Shown piece after piece: positions 26,301 through 40,797 of a stretch of DNA of 64,000 nt. The translations under genes were made by a program, and so were the position numbers. This stretch comes from Hermatobates lingyangjiaoensis (lineage: Eukaryota; Arthropoda; Insecta; Hemiptera; Hermatobatidae), in the NCBI GenBank assembly GCA_026182355.1, contig JAPFBL010000255.1, forward strand, positions 2,170,001 through 2,234,000. Direction: 5' to 3'. Every line of letters starts with the position of its first letter. Position 1 is the first letter of the stretch. The notes beneath the pieces are model-generated. The model did no database searches and was not told the origin of the DNA. It was given only the letters and a program-made list of their open reading frames with translations.

Positions 26301-26980
26301 TAATACCTTATCAGGAGAACTATTAAGTTCTTTCTAACATTAAGTCTTTCCTTCACGTGTAGTGCGCAAATATAAATTCTCTGTTTCCCTTCCATCGACT
26401 CTTCCGCTATGAAAACTTCTTCAGCTGTAACCGCATGTCTCTAAGATAATAGACCATTACAAGTAATCCTTATGACTGACTCATTTCATGCATTGCCTTA
26501 AAATAAAATAAAAATTGAATATTTTCAATTCTAATGAATAAACATTCTTTCCCAGCCACCTTATATTTATGTACGGGTATGGAGCGTTTCTTCAGTCTTG
26601 GTAGAGATTGATTGGTTTTATATGCCAAAGATTTTTCCAGAAAACCGGTACCGATCAAGAATTGTGTGTCTGGTAAATTTCCTCACGAGATCCATGCCAT
26701 CAAAACTTTGACGAGATTCCTCTGTTTTATTATATCAGGTTATGCACTTTTTTTTCTTTCTTTAAGTGGATCGGATATATATAGTCTCCTATTCGTTTCT
26801 GTTGTGATAAAAACATCTGTGTTATTCCATTAGTTTATGATTATTGAAGATTGATATAATAACATTAAGAATTGTAAAACATAGTGTTTATGAAGCATCC
26901 AGAAATATGAATAATTATTTTTATCAAGTGATATTATTTTTGTGTCATATGACTTGTACTAAACCGTTATTTCTTGACAG
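20350..26980. other. A+T-rich sequence, likely VPS13 upstream region or first intron
   Basis: A ttccttccag acceptor-like site at 23488-23497 opens short frames with better composition (to 23706), but no family is recognised. The reverse frames 21898-22164 and 22747-23013 are not recognised. A small hairpin (aaggagc/gctcctt) sits near 25130-25170. Confidence 0.4.
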
Positions 26981-26981
26981 G

Positions 26982-27122
26982 ATGTTTGAAAGAGTGGTGG
27001 CCACTCTACTGAACCGGTACCTAGGCAAATACATCCAAGACCTAGACACAGAAAACCTCAATGTTGGCATATTTGGAGGGAATGTTCAACTATATGATCT
27101 CAAGATCAAACCTGATGCACTG
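26982..27122 (+). CDS. Vps13: VPS13 exon 1 (first coding exon), residues 1-47
   Basis: Encodes the start of the chorein domain, MFERVV to KPDAL. A cag acceptor ends at 26980, one base before the ATG, so an upstream 5' UTR intron is likely. The donor is gtcaga, phase 0. Family members usually start M-V-F-E; here the start is M-F-E. Confidence 0.93.
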
Positions 27123-30100
27123 GTCAGACTGCGTTGTAACCAATTACTTAAACTGCATATAACAATCATTTGACATATTTGTATTTGCTGTTCTAGTACG
27201 AATTGGATCTACCCATTGAGGTAAAAGTTGGTAACATAGGTAAAATGACTCTTCAAATCCCCTGGAGTAGCTTCAATTCTCAATCAGTCATAGCAGAAAT
27301 AGAAGTAAGACTGCCCTTACTGTTGTGATTATTTAAAAGACCATAATTTGTTATTGAACTTATTTAATAATTCTTAAAACTAAGATTATATTTAATTCAT
27401 AATGTGCAATTATTATAAATTTGAATTTATTGCCTACGTAATTGCTATCTATAAGTAAATATAATATAATATTATAATCTATAATATGAATTATTTAGAC
27501 GAATTAGTAGTTAACATTTTTGGAAAGGATATCAAGTCACTAATTTGCATAGGGTGATATCAAGACTCGCTCAATTCTGTGATTCAAAATACAACCTAAT
27601 CGCAGAGCACCTTCTGAAATTGGATCCACCGAAACTATTATAGACTATCCTGACATAAGACACTAACAGTGAATTTCATTCACCATCACATCAATGTTCC
27701 GACACAAAACAAATTGATTTTCTAAAATTTAATCTCCATCAAACTTATACGCAGTTCAAACATTTTTTGGTTACATTAATCAAATTATTTGTTAAAATTT
27801 TATTTTCATACTACCAATCTATGTTTGTAAACTTCATGCTCCATTGGCATGGGGACGCAAAGGTGATATATCAAGAGTGTAGTTTGCACTTTATTATGCG
27901 ACTACATGTTTTAATTTTTTTTTTTTGTAAGGTTGATCAAATATTACAAATAATGAATTTATTTATTTATGAACTCCAACAACCCAGGTCAAAATGTAGC
28001 AAATGGAACATAACACGTTTTCTTCATTAACCACCAGCAAAAATAATTCAGACGTAATTGTAAAGTGTTTATAGTGACACCTACCACTTTGTTAGTATTC
28101 GCATTAACTATGATCTTTCAACAGGCGAGGATAGGCCTGTAGTTGGATCAATATAGTTAATCTGGTGATTGTTGGCTGAGTGTAATTCAAATGAATTTAA
28201 TGTGAGTATGCACACCATCTGAATAACCAATCATATATATACATATATAAACAGAGTTTCTGTATTTCGATACTGCTTAAGGTGGTCGTCAGAAGGTATT
28301 ATGAGAAGGCCACAGTCAACTCAATATATATACATTCAAAAAAGTAACGGTGCAGGATGAAAAGTGAAATTTCTGATAAAAAACGCAGATGAATATGTAC
28401 ATTTTTTCTATAAAAGTGAAATCTGTTTCTGTTTTTACAGGAAGTGCACATTATTGCAGTCCCAATAACAGACAGGGGCTACGATGCGGAGAAGGAAAAG
28501 AGACTAATGAGAGCATCGAAGCGGAAAAAACTTGAAGCTCTTGAAGCCGACAACTTTTTAGGCACAGGTAACAAGGCCTTTTCTCAACAATTTACCAAAA
28601 CAGTTTTTGAGAATTATTTTGTTAGTCAAATAGCACAGGTATAATAATGCGTTTCATTTAACACACTAGTAATTGCTCAAATATTTTCTTTAATGTGTTG
28701 ACTTAAATTCCAGATGCTCCTGAATCTCGAGGCTTCCTAGAGAATTTCATAACTACGATTATGAATAATTTACAAATATTTATTAGAAACGTTCATGTAA
28801 GATACGAAGATTCAATGACAAAAAATGATGGATCCCTTGCTTGTGGGTTTTGTATTCAGAGTCTTTCAATAGAAACCACTAATAGGTAAAAACAACACAT
28901 CTTGGCTACTTGAATTACAATTTTTTTTTAAAAAAAAAGAAAATGTCCCTTTTCAAAATGTTTTTGAAGTTAGTTATATGTGATTATGATTTCAGTAAAT
29001 GGAAACCAATTACATGTACAGCAGGTTTATCTTCTATTTACCAAATAGTAAGGGTTGACTCATTCTCCGTTTACTTCAATCCTTCTTGTGAAGAACTCGC
29101 TGGAAAGGCCCCTGGAATTGATTCGTCAGAGGCACCTTATACTTGGAGACAAAATATGCAAAGAGGCTTAGAAACTTTCAGTATCAACAATGAAGATTTC
29201 GATTTTAGTAAGATTCAAAATTAACCATATCTAATGAATCATAAAAAAGATGGTGCAATAATAAGATTTTATATTTACGATAAAAACAAAACGAGTCAAT
29301 TCTTGTTTTTTTTTTAATTTTGAAAGCAGGCTAATTTCTTCATAATATAGAAAATATACTTTTTAAAACTAATCATACTATCAAATGACTTATCCTGTGA
29401 TCATTTCAGTTTTGAAGCCGATTACAGCGAAAATGAAAGTCATTGTGAGTAAATCAACTGAGGCTAGAGTCCCCAAACTTTTGATAGACTTTGTTCTCCA
29501 AGATTCAGCAGTACAATTATCAAGGCAACAGTATTTGATAATTTTTGAATTGTTGGACTCTTTCAAGAGGATTGAAATAAACAGGTATTACTTGTTAATT
29601 GTGGAGTAATCATTTAAAAGTAGTCTTTGTTGCTTAATAGTTAACAGTAGAATAAATAAATTAATTAATCTGTTGTTTTTCTTGCATCTAGAAAACTGAG
29701 ACAGTGGCACACGGGTGTAGAAGTGATTGGGAACAGTAGCTTGTGGTGGAAGTATGCTTACAAAAGCGTCTTGGAGCAAAGAGTTAAGCCTTATACATGG
29801 AGTTATATCAAAGCTCATAGGTAGTTTCCAAGTTTTAGTCAAAAGACTGTTATTTGTTGATATTATAGTATCAAAGATTATTAAACACAATAATGATAAA
29901 TTTCAGAGAAAATTATCGAAGATACAGGAACACGTATAAACAAAGTCTCCTGAAACCTACGGATACAGAACTTAAGTTGGACCTTCAGCGGTGTGAAGAT
30001 ATGCTAAATATTACAGACATCATTATTGCAAGACAGGATGCTAAAATTCAGGTAGCTTATTATTTTTAATTTTAATTGTTTGTTTATTTAACATTTACGC

Positions 30101-33100
30101 TAATTTAGCTATAATTTATTCGTTACTAGAGTTTATGAAAAAAGAAGATAACAGTTTGAGAGATTTACATGTTTTAAAATGCATTGAATCCTTTTTTCAT
30201 ATATGTTGATATGTGACATCTGCTGATGTATGTGTTGAGATATATATCCAAACCTTTGGAAAGTCGCTACACATGCATGAATCTTAATGCAATTTGACAG
30301 ATTTGCGCTTAATGTCCCTGACGATGGGAAAGACTACTTACTACTGATTTTGGGCAACAATGAATGTCGGAAAAATACTCCATCATACATATTTTCCATC
30401 ATCAATTTTTTTCGCCTTTTATATTTATTGTACACACTTGACAATGTTTATTGTAATCCCTACGTGAGTGAATCATATTAAAAATTAACTGCATTTTGGT
30501 TATTTAAAAAAAGTTAGATAACTATTAACATAATTCATAACAAAATCTGTAACAACATTTATATAATCAAATGAATAATTGTTTATAAAATTTGCTGTCA
30601 ATTTATTTTGTTTTTATCTTTTTGAAATGATAACTATCCATTAAATGTCTTGGCTTATTTTTTTTGTTAGACTAATAATATTTTTTTAAAGAAAGTTACA
30701 AAATAACTTATTAGTTACTTTTCTTGTCTTAAATTATTATTGACAATTTCATTCGTTAAACCATAATACTGTTAGGTTATGATGCCGTGGCAGTACACTA
30801 GAGGAAACATACAGACAAAACATTGGCCCTTTGTGACCACATAATGAACATTCTACATTGGGAATTCTACATTTTGTCTCATTTGCAAGTAGAGTAGGGT
30901 TCTTTAACGAGTATCTGATATCGTACATACTCGAGACTGTGGTATTGTTCCCCGGACCTACTTCCACAGGCCAGAACGTTGTCACTTGGCTACCTTGATC
31001 AGTTCAAATTAGTTTATAAGTTGTAGTTATCGTATTGGTATGGTTGAATACATGAGAGGTTCCTGATTTTTTTTATGGTTGGAATAAAGCAAAGAACTCA
31101 TTTGAGCCATTGTGTAGGATATAATTATCGTTGAAATAAAATTAGCTTTGATACCATTGAAATGTTTTCTAGTAAATGTCAAATAATTTTTACAGATACT
31201 AAAAGAAAGTCCAGAAAGGGTTACCGTAGTTGAACGGAGAACTGGTTGGTGGCAGCAAGTGATTAATCCAAATACAAGGAAGGAGCTACTTGTCACTGCC
31301 AACAAAGGACGTGGCATATGGGCTCAGTTGTCAATTTCTGAGAGAAATCAGCTTTGTCAAGCTATTGGGTACGATCCAGAAATCCAAACATCAGACAAGC
31401 CAAAGCAATACATCGGTAAGTCACTAATTGCCCTACAGCTTAATGAGCATGCATACAACTCCATATTTCATTCCTTTAATTTCAGATTTCTATTTGATTA
31501 TAAACTATTTAAGCATTCTATTTGAATATTGTACCCTGTAAACGTAACATATAGTGCATTGTTATTTATACCACAACATAACAAATTTCATTGTAAACAT
31601 GTAAAATGAAAATCAACGTCTAAACCATAGCAAGGAATTCAGAAATTGACCAAGATCTTTCAAACAAAAGAACTGGTCTTTGTCAGAGTGTCGGTGACAC
31701 TAAAACAAGTGATATAATAGCACCTTATTTTTGCATTTAAATAATGATAATTGTGGTATAAGTTGGACATAATCTAAAATTATCACGTATGAAAGATCAA
31801 TGTCGTTAAGATATATTATTGAGTCATATTTCTTTAAATTTAATAGATCATAAGCTATAAAAAAAAGTATTGTTTTGTTTGTTTTTAAGTTAGGCTTAGT
31901 GTTAACAAGAGCAATAGCTTTGTCTGCAGGAGTTGACTGCAGCAGATAACTTTTAATTATTACTATTTGAACTCTTTGGTCACCCTGACATGACATTTGC
32001 TCCCCTTCTTTGTACTTTATGCCCTTTGAATACCTCTGTTGCCACTCTCTTCCCAATACCACACCAGATGTCCTACATCACTTGTTTCAGTATTAGTGAG
32101 ACTCTGAAGAAGTAGTATTTTTGGTCGAAAGATTTTAATAATATTTTTGAATTCCTTATTATGGTTTTGACGTTGATACTATAGTTTATAGTATTACACA
32201 ATAATTTCAAGACTCTTAATGCTAAATAAACAATTCAGTTGCTTTTTTTCCATTTCTCACTGTTGCTCAAGTTTAATTAACGGAATATAGATAACTTGAT
32301 AAGATTTAGACTACTATTGAATCGAAAATCAGTGAATAATCAGGAGTAAGTTGCGACTGCAAATCAAACATTAAGCTTAAACCCAAAATGTCAGAGTTAC
32401 TGGCGTTTCATGTAGCTCAAAGTATTATTCTATTATATATCTATCAGGAATCAACAACCATCGAGTACTAAGTTGCTTGTGTTTCCTTTGACATTCTTAC
32501 TTTACTCACGGTTTGACCTTTCAGCTGAAAGATTATTCAGATTTCAATAATCTTGGAAGATTAACATTTAATTATCATAACTTCCTAAAAAAAAAAACAG
32601 CATAATGAACAGGTAGAGCAACTTAATATTTCATATTGAGTACATATGTATTAGTATTAATTACAGTACATAATACATGTATTCCTAGTAATAACAGTCC
32701 TAAGTTTGGTTTAGGTAAAATTGTACATGAAAGATTAAATTGATTTGGAAAATTTCTGTCTACTTGCAAGCACAACTTTTGAAATGAATACAAAGTCTCT
32801 AGTCTCTTATTATTCGAAAAACATTGGTCAAATGAGAAATATTCATGCCCTTCCAAAGTCATATGGAACACAATTCCTCGAACACTCCAGAATACCCCAT
32901 CATGGATGGCTGTTACTGTTGCTTCACCAAATTATACTCACTAATGAAATTTTCATATTTTCCAACATGTATTCACAGCATCGTAAAGGTTTTGGGCAAT
33001 TCATATTCGACAATAACAGTTTTAGAAACGGGATAACAATTTAATAATTATGGTTAAAAACCTAACAATAACAAAAAAAATGTGTGTTGAATTTTTTAGT

Positions 33101-36100
33101 ATTTTTATCTATATGAGAGATAAAAAAAAAGATTTTTTTCTATATCTTTCATTCTCAGTCATCTTTTAATTGGATTAAGTTATCTTGAATGATGTATTTC
33201 ATTTTTTACTCTCAGTTAGTAGTGTTGAAATAATTTCATAAAATAAATATGAAGAAATAAATGATATGTTATTGTACGAAAAAATCTCACAATCCATAGT
33301 TTAGTTTTAGTTATCTGTTTCATTTTGATAATCTAGTTTTACGACCAAATGTTGTGATACTAGCGTTAGACTTCACAGTTTTGACATTTTTCTTCTGCTT
33401 TACAGTTTCCCTATGATTCATCAAGGCCAATCGATTGTTATTTTTATTATGTTGGAGTAATATCTAGTTTAATACCTTTCCTTGCTAACCAATCTTTAAG
33501 ATCAGGATTTTTAACCTATTCAATACTAAAAGTCTACCGACCCTTCTTTTTTATATCTTTCTCATGATTCCGCCCTAACTGGTCGTCACTTAGGTATACA
33601 CTCGTCATTCCTGGTATACACTCAAATAAATTTCAAAAAGGAAACATTTCCCACACTTATACTATTAAACATCATTAAGTAACGTAACACATAAAGACAT
33701 ACAAGGCAGTAGGTAACTGACATGCCTTCTCAGTGGCGATGAGATCCGTGAGTTTTTTCCTCACTGCTGTAAGCCAGTTGTGAGGGAGTTTATTTATACT
33801 ATAATTATCACACTATGTATAACGTGCATACCACTACATACAACATTTGGACTACATTTTCTATATTACAACATTTCATATTCTATGGATAAAAATGTTT
33901 TGAAGTCGTATACAAATTGTTCTATTATTGCAGTTTGGTTTAGGTAAACGATCTCAACATTTTTTATAATTTAATTTACACATTTAACTTCAATAAAATA
34001 TTACAAGCAATGAAATCACTTACTTATCGATGCACATGGATATCCAAACATCCAATTTATAAGGATCATTGGCATTAATCTCTAGTAATGAATATAATAT
34101 TTGTTATAATTAAATTTTGGAATCTAACCATTATCTTTCAATAGCCTGAGTACTGATCATAAAGTACGATTTGCAGAGTAACTTGGTGATTAACTGTTTT
34201 ACTAGCAATTTGTTTACAAAAATTCTTTAAATAATTCATGAAGAGTGTGTTTCTCACAACCATCTTGAAAATTGATTAATTCTGTAAAGAATTGTCCTAG
34301 CTGATGTATACGTTTCTGGTCAGAATTTATAATAGTGATCGAAATAAATCAAGTTCAGACAGGATTGCGATTAAGATATGATCAGATTACACGTTACCGA
34401 CAGGCAGTTAGCAACTGAGGTGGCTTATCGAAGTCGCTGAAGCACCAGCAGCCTGCCAAATAGTTTCAAAAAACAAACAAATAAACAAAAAATTGAACTA
34501 TTGCTAATTTTGTTCATTGCTTGAAAAAAACTCAATTATAATCTACATCTTTATGATCTGAGAATAAGATATTGTGATGTAAATAAGCTTATCAAGTTTG
34601 GACCTTGATTATTATGGGATTCACATATTACTATTAGCAGTGCTTTTTTACAACATGGACCTCTTTTAAAAGAAATCACTCCACGTCAAAGACGATAGCC
34701 TTGAAGACTAAAAAACTCAAATTATGAACTTGATATAAAAGATATCTGATTTCAACTTACGTTCAAAAATCTAACTGATGTTTGCCCATTTTCATTCTAT
34801 TATACTTTTTGAATATGTATGTTTTATTTATTTCTATTTGAAAATAGATGTGTAAAATATAAAAATATAAATTAACATCAATTAACGTACAAAAGCACAA
34901 TATTTGAACACAAAATTATAATCAAAGTTTATATAACATAATCTTTGTAGTTCTTCGTAGGTTTTTTAAAATTTTCTGGTGAAAAATTGATATTTATATA
35001 TAACAGTTTCTAACTCTTTATATAGTGTAACTTAGTTGTAACTCTAACATCATTGTTATATTTGATATCTGTTAGACTTTATTTTTATTTGTTTTGTTTT
35101 TTATTTCAATTTGTTCTTTCTAACAGATTACAGTTAATAAAAAAACTTTCTATTTCTTTATAATCAGTTTTTATAAATCTGGCATATGTTATTTCTGTTC
35201 ACTGTCCTTCGTTCGTGAAACTATTGTATACATCTTTAATTTTATTATAAACCTGTAGATCTGTAGTCTAAAGCTTACCTAAAAGAATGATTTCAGGATA
35301 TATATTGTAGATCTCTATAACTGAATTCAAAATCATTGATTTTGCAAACAAATTTTTTCATCTTAGGGAAATAGTATGCCTAATTTAGTTTAAAACTATT
35401 TGTTTTGAACATAAAATTGGTTATTGAAACATGAACAGGTAGAGCAACTTAATTTTGATATAAGTACATTTGTATTACTATTAATTACAATACATAATAC
35501 ACGCATTCCTGGTAATAACCGTCAGAGAACATTATTTACTATTACTAGCAATACACGGTACTGTTATATTATATTATTAATAATACATAGAACAGTATTA
35601 CCATTAATAAGACAAATTAATATTAATAATAATTCTTTAATTATTTATTGATTGATATAAATAACAATTCTATTATTTAAAACAGTCACAAAATTGATCA
35701 TTTTCTCTGTTAATGTTCTAGTAGATTTTGATGAATTTTTATTGTATAAAGTTGTATTTTTGTATTTCATACTATTTACAAAGTGGTAAATTAGTGATTC
35801 AGCAACTTTTCAATGAGAGAATTGACAATTGTTTGCATTGGTGTCTGCTTTAGAACACAAACTAAACTTCACCCTTGCCAACTGCTCCCTGTCGCTACTG
35901 AACAGAGGCCACGAAGTGCTTGTCGTCACAGTATCGCAATTCCTGGCGAGCCTCGAAACTCGCCCCAGTGCCAAAGCTTTTAAATTATCAGCAAGAGTTG
36001 AGAGTTTTGTCGTCGAGGGTGCAAGCATTGAGCATGATTTAGTTCCCATTATAACGGCAGATAACAGCGTTAATTCAGGTAATTCTTATATCTATATTAG

Positions 36101-39100
36101 ATTTAAAATTTTTTTTAATATAATGTTACATTTCATATTACTGGATGGTAACATAGAACTCAAAAATTAAATATATCTTATTAAATTACAAGTCGTAGCC
36201 TGTAGAACTATTTTTCAGTTTTCGGATAAACTGAAGTAAGTATTATAACTGCATTATTCAAGCAACTGTCTATTGTCTTTTTAAACATTTTTTAAAGAAA
36301 TCTAACAAAAATAAGTTGGTAATTTTTGCTTCCAGAGTGTTTGATGTGCTTGGAGTAATAATTTTTATTTTGAAAATAAAAACAATATGAATTACTAATC
36401 CACTTAATTTTAGTTTTAAGTTAGATCGTAATATAAACATTGACATTGTTATATTCTCTTTTTGCTAGGCCTCTTGTTTTTTCTCAATGTATCTTCCTAG
36501 ACCTTGCTTTTTTCCAGTGTTCTCCAGAAAGTGCCTACCAGTAAAGAAATAGTTATATTACTAATACTGTGAATTAATAACATGTTTTGCTTGTCGTAGG
36601 CAATACATGGAGTAACTTCATCGCCATGGATTTTGAAAAGCATCCATTGAATAGTGAAGCTGATTATGGTTTCAATGTATCTCTGCAACCGCTGGAAATC
36701 GTATATCATGAAGTATGACCCTTTAGTATATAAACAATGTTATCACTAGTATTCAATTTAATAAAATGAAACAATTCGGTAAATGAATTTTTAATAACTA
36801 CAATTTGAATTAAACATTTTAAAAAGTTGCGGTAAATTAGTCATAATAAGCATGTGTTTTATTTTAATTTTAAATTATTATTACCCTAATTGTTTTCATA
36901 TTAAAAATAATTTTACTTTATACCCTAAGATAGCAATGTCATTAAGAAATAAAATAAATGCAATGAATATTGCATTTATTCATTTATTTGTCCATGAAAT
37001 ATTTGTGAACAGAATATTTAATGAAAGACAACTACTTCAGCGTTAGAAATCTACTTTACCTCTTAACAAGGTTTTGCTCTGACTGCTTCAAAGTAGGTAA
37101 AATTTAGTTATTATGAAAATGAAAATCTATTTTAACAGATTATCGCATTAGAGGTTCTTTGAATCTATTTTTGGTATTTTGCTGATGATGTTTCTTTCTG
37201 ATTCTGTGTGGGTGTGTTCTTACATAGGTACACACAGTGCGTGCACGGTAGTTGTGCTCACACTTCCCGTGCAACCTTTAAAGAATACATTTCTTTATAT
37301 GACTTTTACTTTATATGACTGTTACTAACACTTTCATATTTTATATTTATCATATTCATCTGGTTTTTTGATTAATTACTAAACCAAAGGATTCATATTG
37401 ATGACATTCCTGTCTTTTCTTTATTGACTACCATTCATTCATTCAGAAGATCACACCTTTTGAGTGATCACCCCACAGAGTGAGACAAACATACTACTTA
37501 TATTTGCAACATAATTAGCGAAATTTAGCAAGAATACTAAAATAAATAAATTCATTCAATTCAAAAGTTCATTTCTGATATTGGGTTTGCTTTTATTAAA
37601 GTTGATTTCAGACTACTCAGTATATTTTTAATATTTTTTTAAAATTTCCCTATAATAAACAAAACTATTTCACTATAAATTCACTAGGTAAACTCTAACA
37701 CATCTAATTTAGTCGCAACTGATTATCTTGCTTGCATCTCACTTAATCATTTGTTCAATATAGTACTGTATTTCATCAGTGTCATTCATTTTACGAGTAC
37801 TTATAAGTTATCATTACCTGTTTCAAACACTGTAACTATGATAGCATTTTCACTCTTATTGAAAAAATTAAAATTAGATGACTAATTACATTAATTGCCA
37901 ATGATTTTGATACTAAGTTCACATACTTTGATAGTAATGTCTTAAATTTTCTTTTATAGTAAAATAGACTACTATCGGTTTTTATTTACAATTATTGAAC
38001 AAATTTAGCAATTTGTGTTGCATAAGAATTAGAGAACAAGACTTAGTTGCTCAACAAACTAATACAGCACATGATATATTTGACCATCAATTTGGCCATC
38101 TCAGGTTAAGACAAATTATTTGTTGTGCTCTACAGATTGATAATGGACGGATAAATAAATATCTACGATTTCTACGATCTCGTACATATATTGGTGTGGT
38201 AGAGGAACTAACGTGTTATTGCTTGACCCACATAATATGTATCTCCTTATAATTAACTACTGCTAATAAAACCAAATCCTGTTATGTCTTTCTGTTTCAG
38301 CAAGCATTAAGTGAACTCTTAAGTTTTGTTCACACTGCGACTGTTTCTCTCAATGGTCTTTATAGTGATGTTACGACTTATTTGCTTAAGAAGTTCAATA
38401 TGTTGGCCAGTCAGGCAATTCTTCAGCGTAATCAGAATATACAACTGTCTCTTGACCTAAAACTACCATACTTCATCATTCCTGAACTTGGAACATTACA
38501 AAAGTAAGTGTCTTTTTAAAGACTGTTGATTTTGGGGAATGCGGTGGATACGCACTGGCACATTAATGTTATAAACCAGATAAATGAATTCATTGAAACT
38601 GCACCATAAATTAATGGTCTGTATATTTTTGCATCCTCAAGTACAACAAATAACCTATTACTTCAGATAGTAATATTATGATTACAAAACCGATTTAAGC
38701 TAAATATTAAACATGCCCCCCTCTCAATTTTGAAGGGAATGCTTCAAATATTATATTAATGTACGCATTTAAAAAAAAACACAAAAGAATTGAAGGTTAC
38801 AAAATAAATATTAATAACATTAAAAACCGATACATAACTATACACAACAAAATAAACGATTCAAATTAAAGGTAATAATGAAATGAAATACAGGACACTC
38901 AATCTATTTTCGGCAGTAGCCATAATTTTGTCCCTGGGCTCTGGTGTAATCCTGATTAATCTGAATTCGCACTGTTGCCTCTCACGGTAAGAACTGTGAA
39001 GGAGGCCGTCCCCGCCAGGTGAAGCGTCACAACTCACTCCATGCTCCATGATAGTAGAGAAAGATGCCTTCTCTGATCATTGATGTTGAGAAGACTTTGC

Positions 39101-40758
39101 ACTGCCTTTTTCACTTGTTACATTGCTGTAGCGTAATTACTATTTCTTGAAACACCTCGATCAAAAATGTTGCTTAATTTATTGCATTTTCGCCAGTGTT
39201 TAAGCCTCTTTGTTAAAATAGGTCTCATATCAAGTTGTGAGCAATTAGTTATTACGTCTCCAATCAGTTAATGATAGGGTGTCAGAGGAAATTCATCTGA
39301 TGGCTCATTTGACAACTTAATAATATGTCGTGAAAGGATGTATTTTTCAATTTGAATGAATAATGTAGAAAATTAAACTATCCTAAGAGATGTGCGTTCA
39401 GTTAATGTTTTAAAATATGGCATTACAAGATGAAGAAGGACTCCGTATATGCACAGGTTTCCGTAAGATATTTGTTTTTTGGTTTTTCTCATCTGGCCAT
39501 AAATCGACGCTGAACTCAGGAGTGATGACGATACTCATATAATCTACTAACTTGCAGTGTCTAGTGATAGCACCACACTGAAATAGTGAAATAGTTATGA
39601 CATTTCAAAAATTTAATATCTCTTTTTCTTTAAATTTTTATAAGAAAGGAACTCAATGATAAATTTCCGTTGTATAGAACGGTTTTGTAGGGATTCTTAT
39701 TCTAAGTGCTTGAAAGTTTTCCAATAAATGATCTTCTTGCCTTATCTTCCCCTTAAAATTTACAAATGAAAAATTAAAATATATACAGTGAAGAAAAATT
39801 TTGCGCACTAAAGTTCTTCCTCTTTAAAGACAGTATTTTCGTCTCACAGAAGAAGGTATTGAGATTACCTTCTTCGCAATAAGGATATTACGTGTTGGTT
39901 TTTTTAGATGAAAACTAATTGAATTGTTTTGAAATATTAGATAATTGATATCCTCTGTCTTCCACTCACTCTTATTTTCGTCTAAGTGTCCATACAAAGA
40001 GTAAATTTTACACCTTTCATTTACCTCTTCAGTAGGTTTCAGGTCAAAATCTTTTGATCAAATGCTCTTTCTTGGATCTGTCTAATAACAATTATTCTAG
40101 AACACAGAAAATTCTTCGTTCATCAAGGTCAAATTGCCTTTGACCTTGATGATTTGTAATTACTAACCAATGCCAAGTAGAATTCAATCAATGGCTCTCT
40201 TACTCTTGACAAGTGTAATCAATCTTTGCAAATTGAGTCTTTCTAAACTATTGATTGAAGTGCTGTTTATAAGCGCCATTCTGGAAGTCCATACACGATA
40301 AGAATTCAATTGATGATTGTACGTTTGCCTGAGTGATACCTCACTATATAAATCTTAATATATGGTCAACCAACATTTGTTAGTTCTTGAATTCTACAAC
40401 CCTATTAGACATAAATGCTCCCCATTATGGTAATGTGGTCTTATACAACGAAAGACAATTATAGAAATAGTATAATAGGAAATTGTATCAAATGAAAGCT
40501 GTCGTGAATTTTTTACTATTTTATTAAACTCAGTAACATTGTACCTCACAACTCCAATCACGGCAATGTTTTTTCTCAGGATTTGGATAACATTAAATTG
40601 ATAACTACATTGTTTAAAACATCTATTAATCTTAGGCACATACATGAATTATGTGCACATTCTGGCGAATTGGAGAAGTCTTGTAAATCCATTCTCGTAT
40701 CACTTTGTTGATTTCCATACAAGTCTGACAGTTGATCAGATTGGTCATGAATATATAT

Positions 40759-40797
<39 letters not shown>

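Noticed and set aside
26612..26833. Open frame upstream of VPS13, and the frame extension 26844-26981
   Set aside because: Composition is that of random A+T-rich DNA and the family start is clearly at 26982, just after a splice acceptor.
31700..32062. 120-codon reverse frame in intron 9
   Set aside because: Lies between two inverted short repeats; composition follows the A+T bias and no family is recognised.
38861..39049. 62-codon reverse frame in intron 12
   Set aside because: Coincides with a G+C-richer old repeat; no protein similarity recognised.
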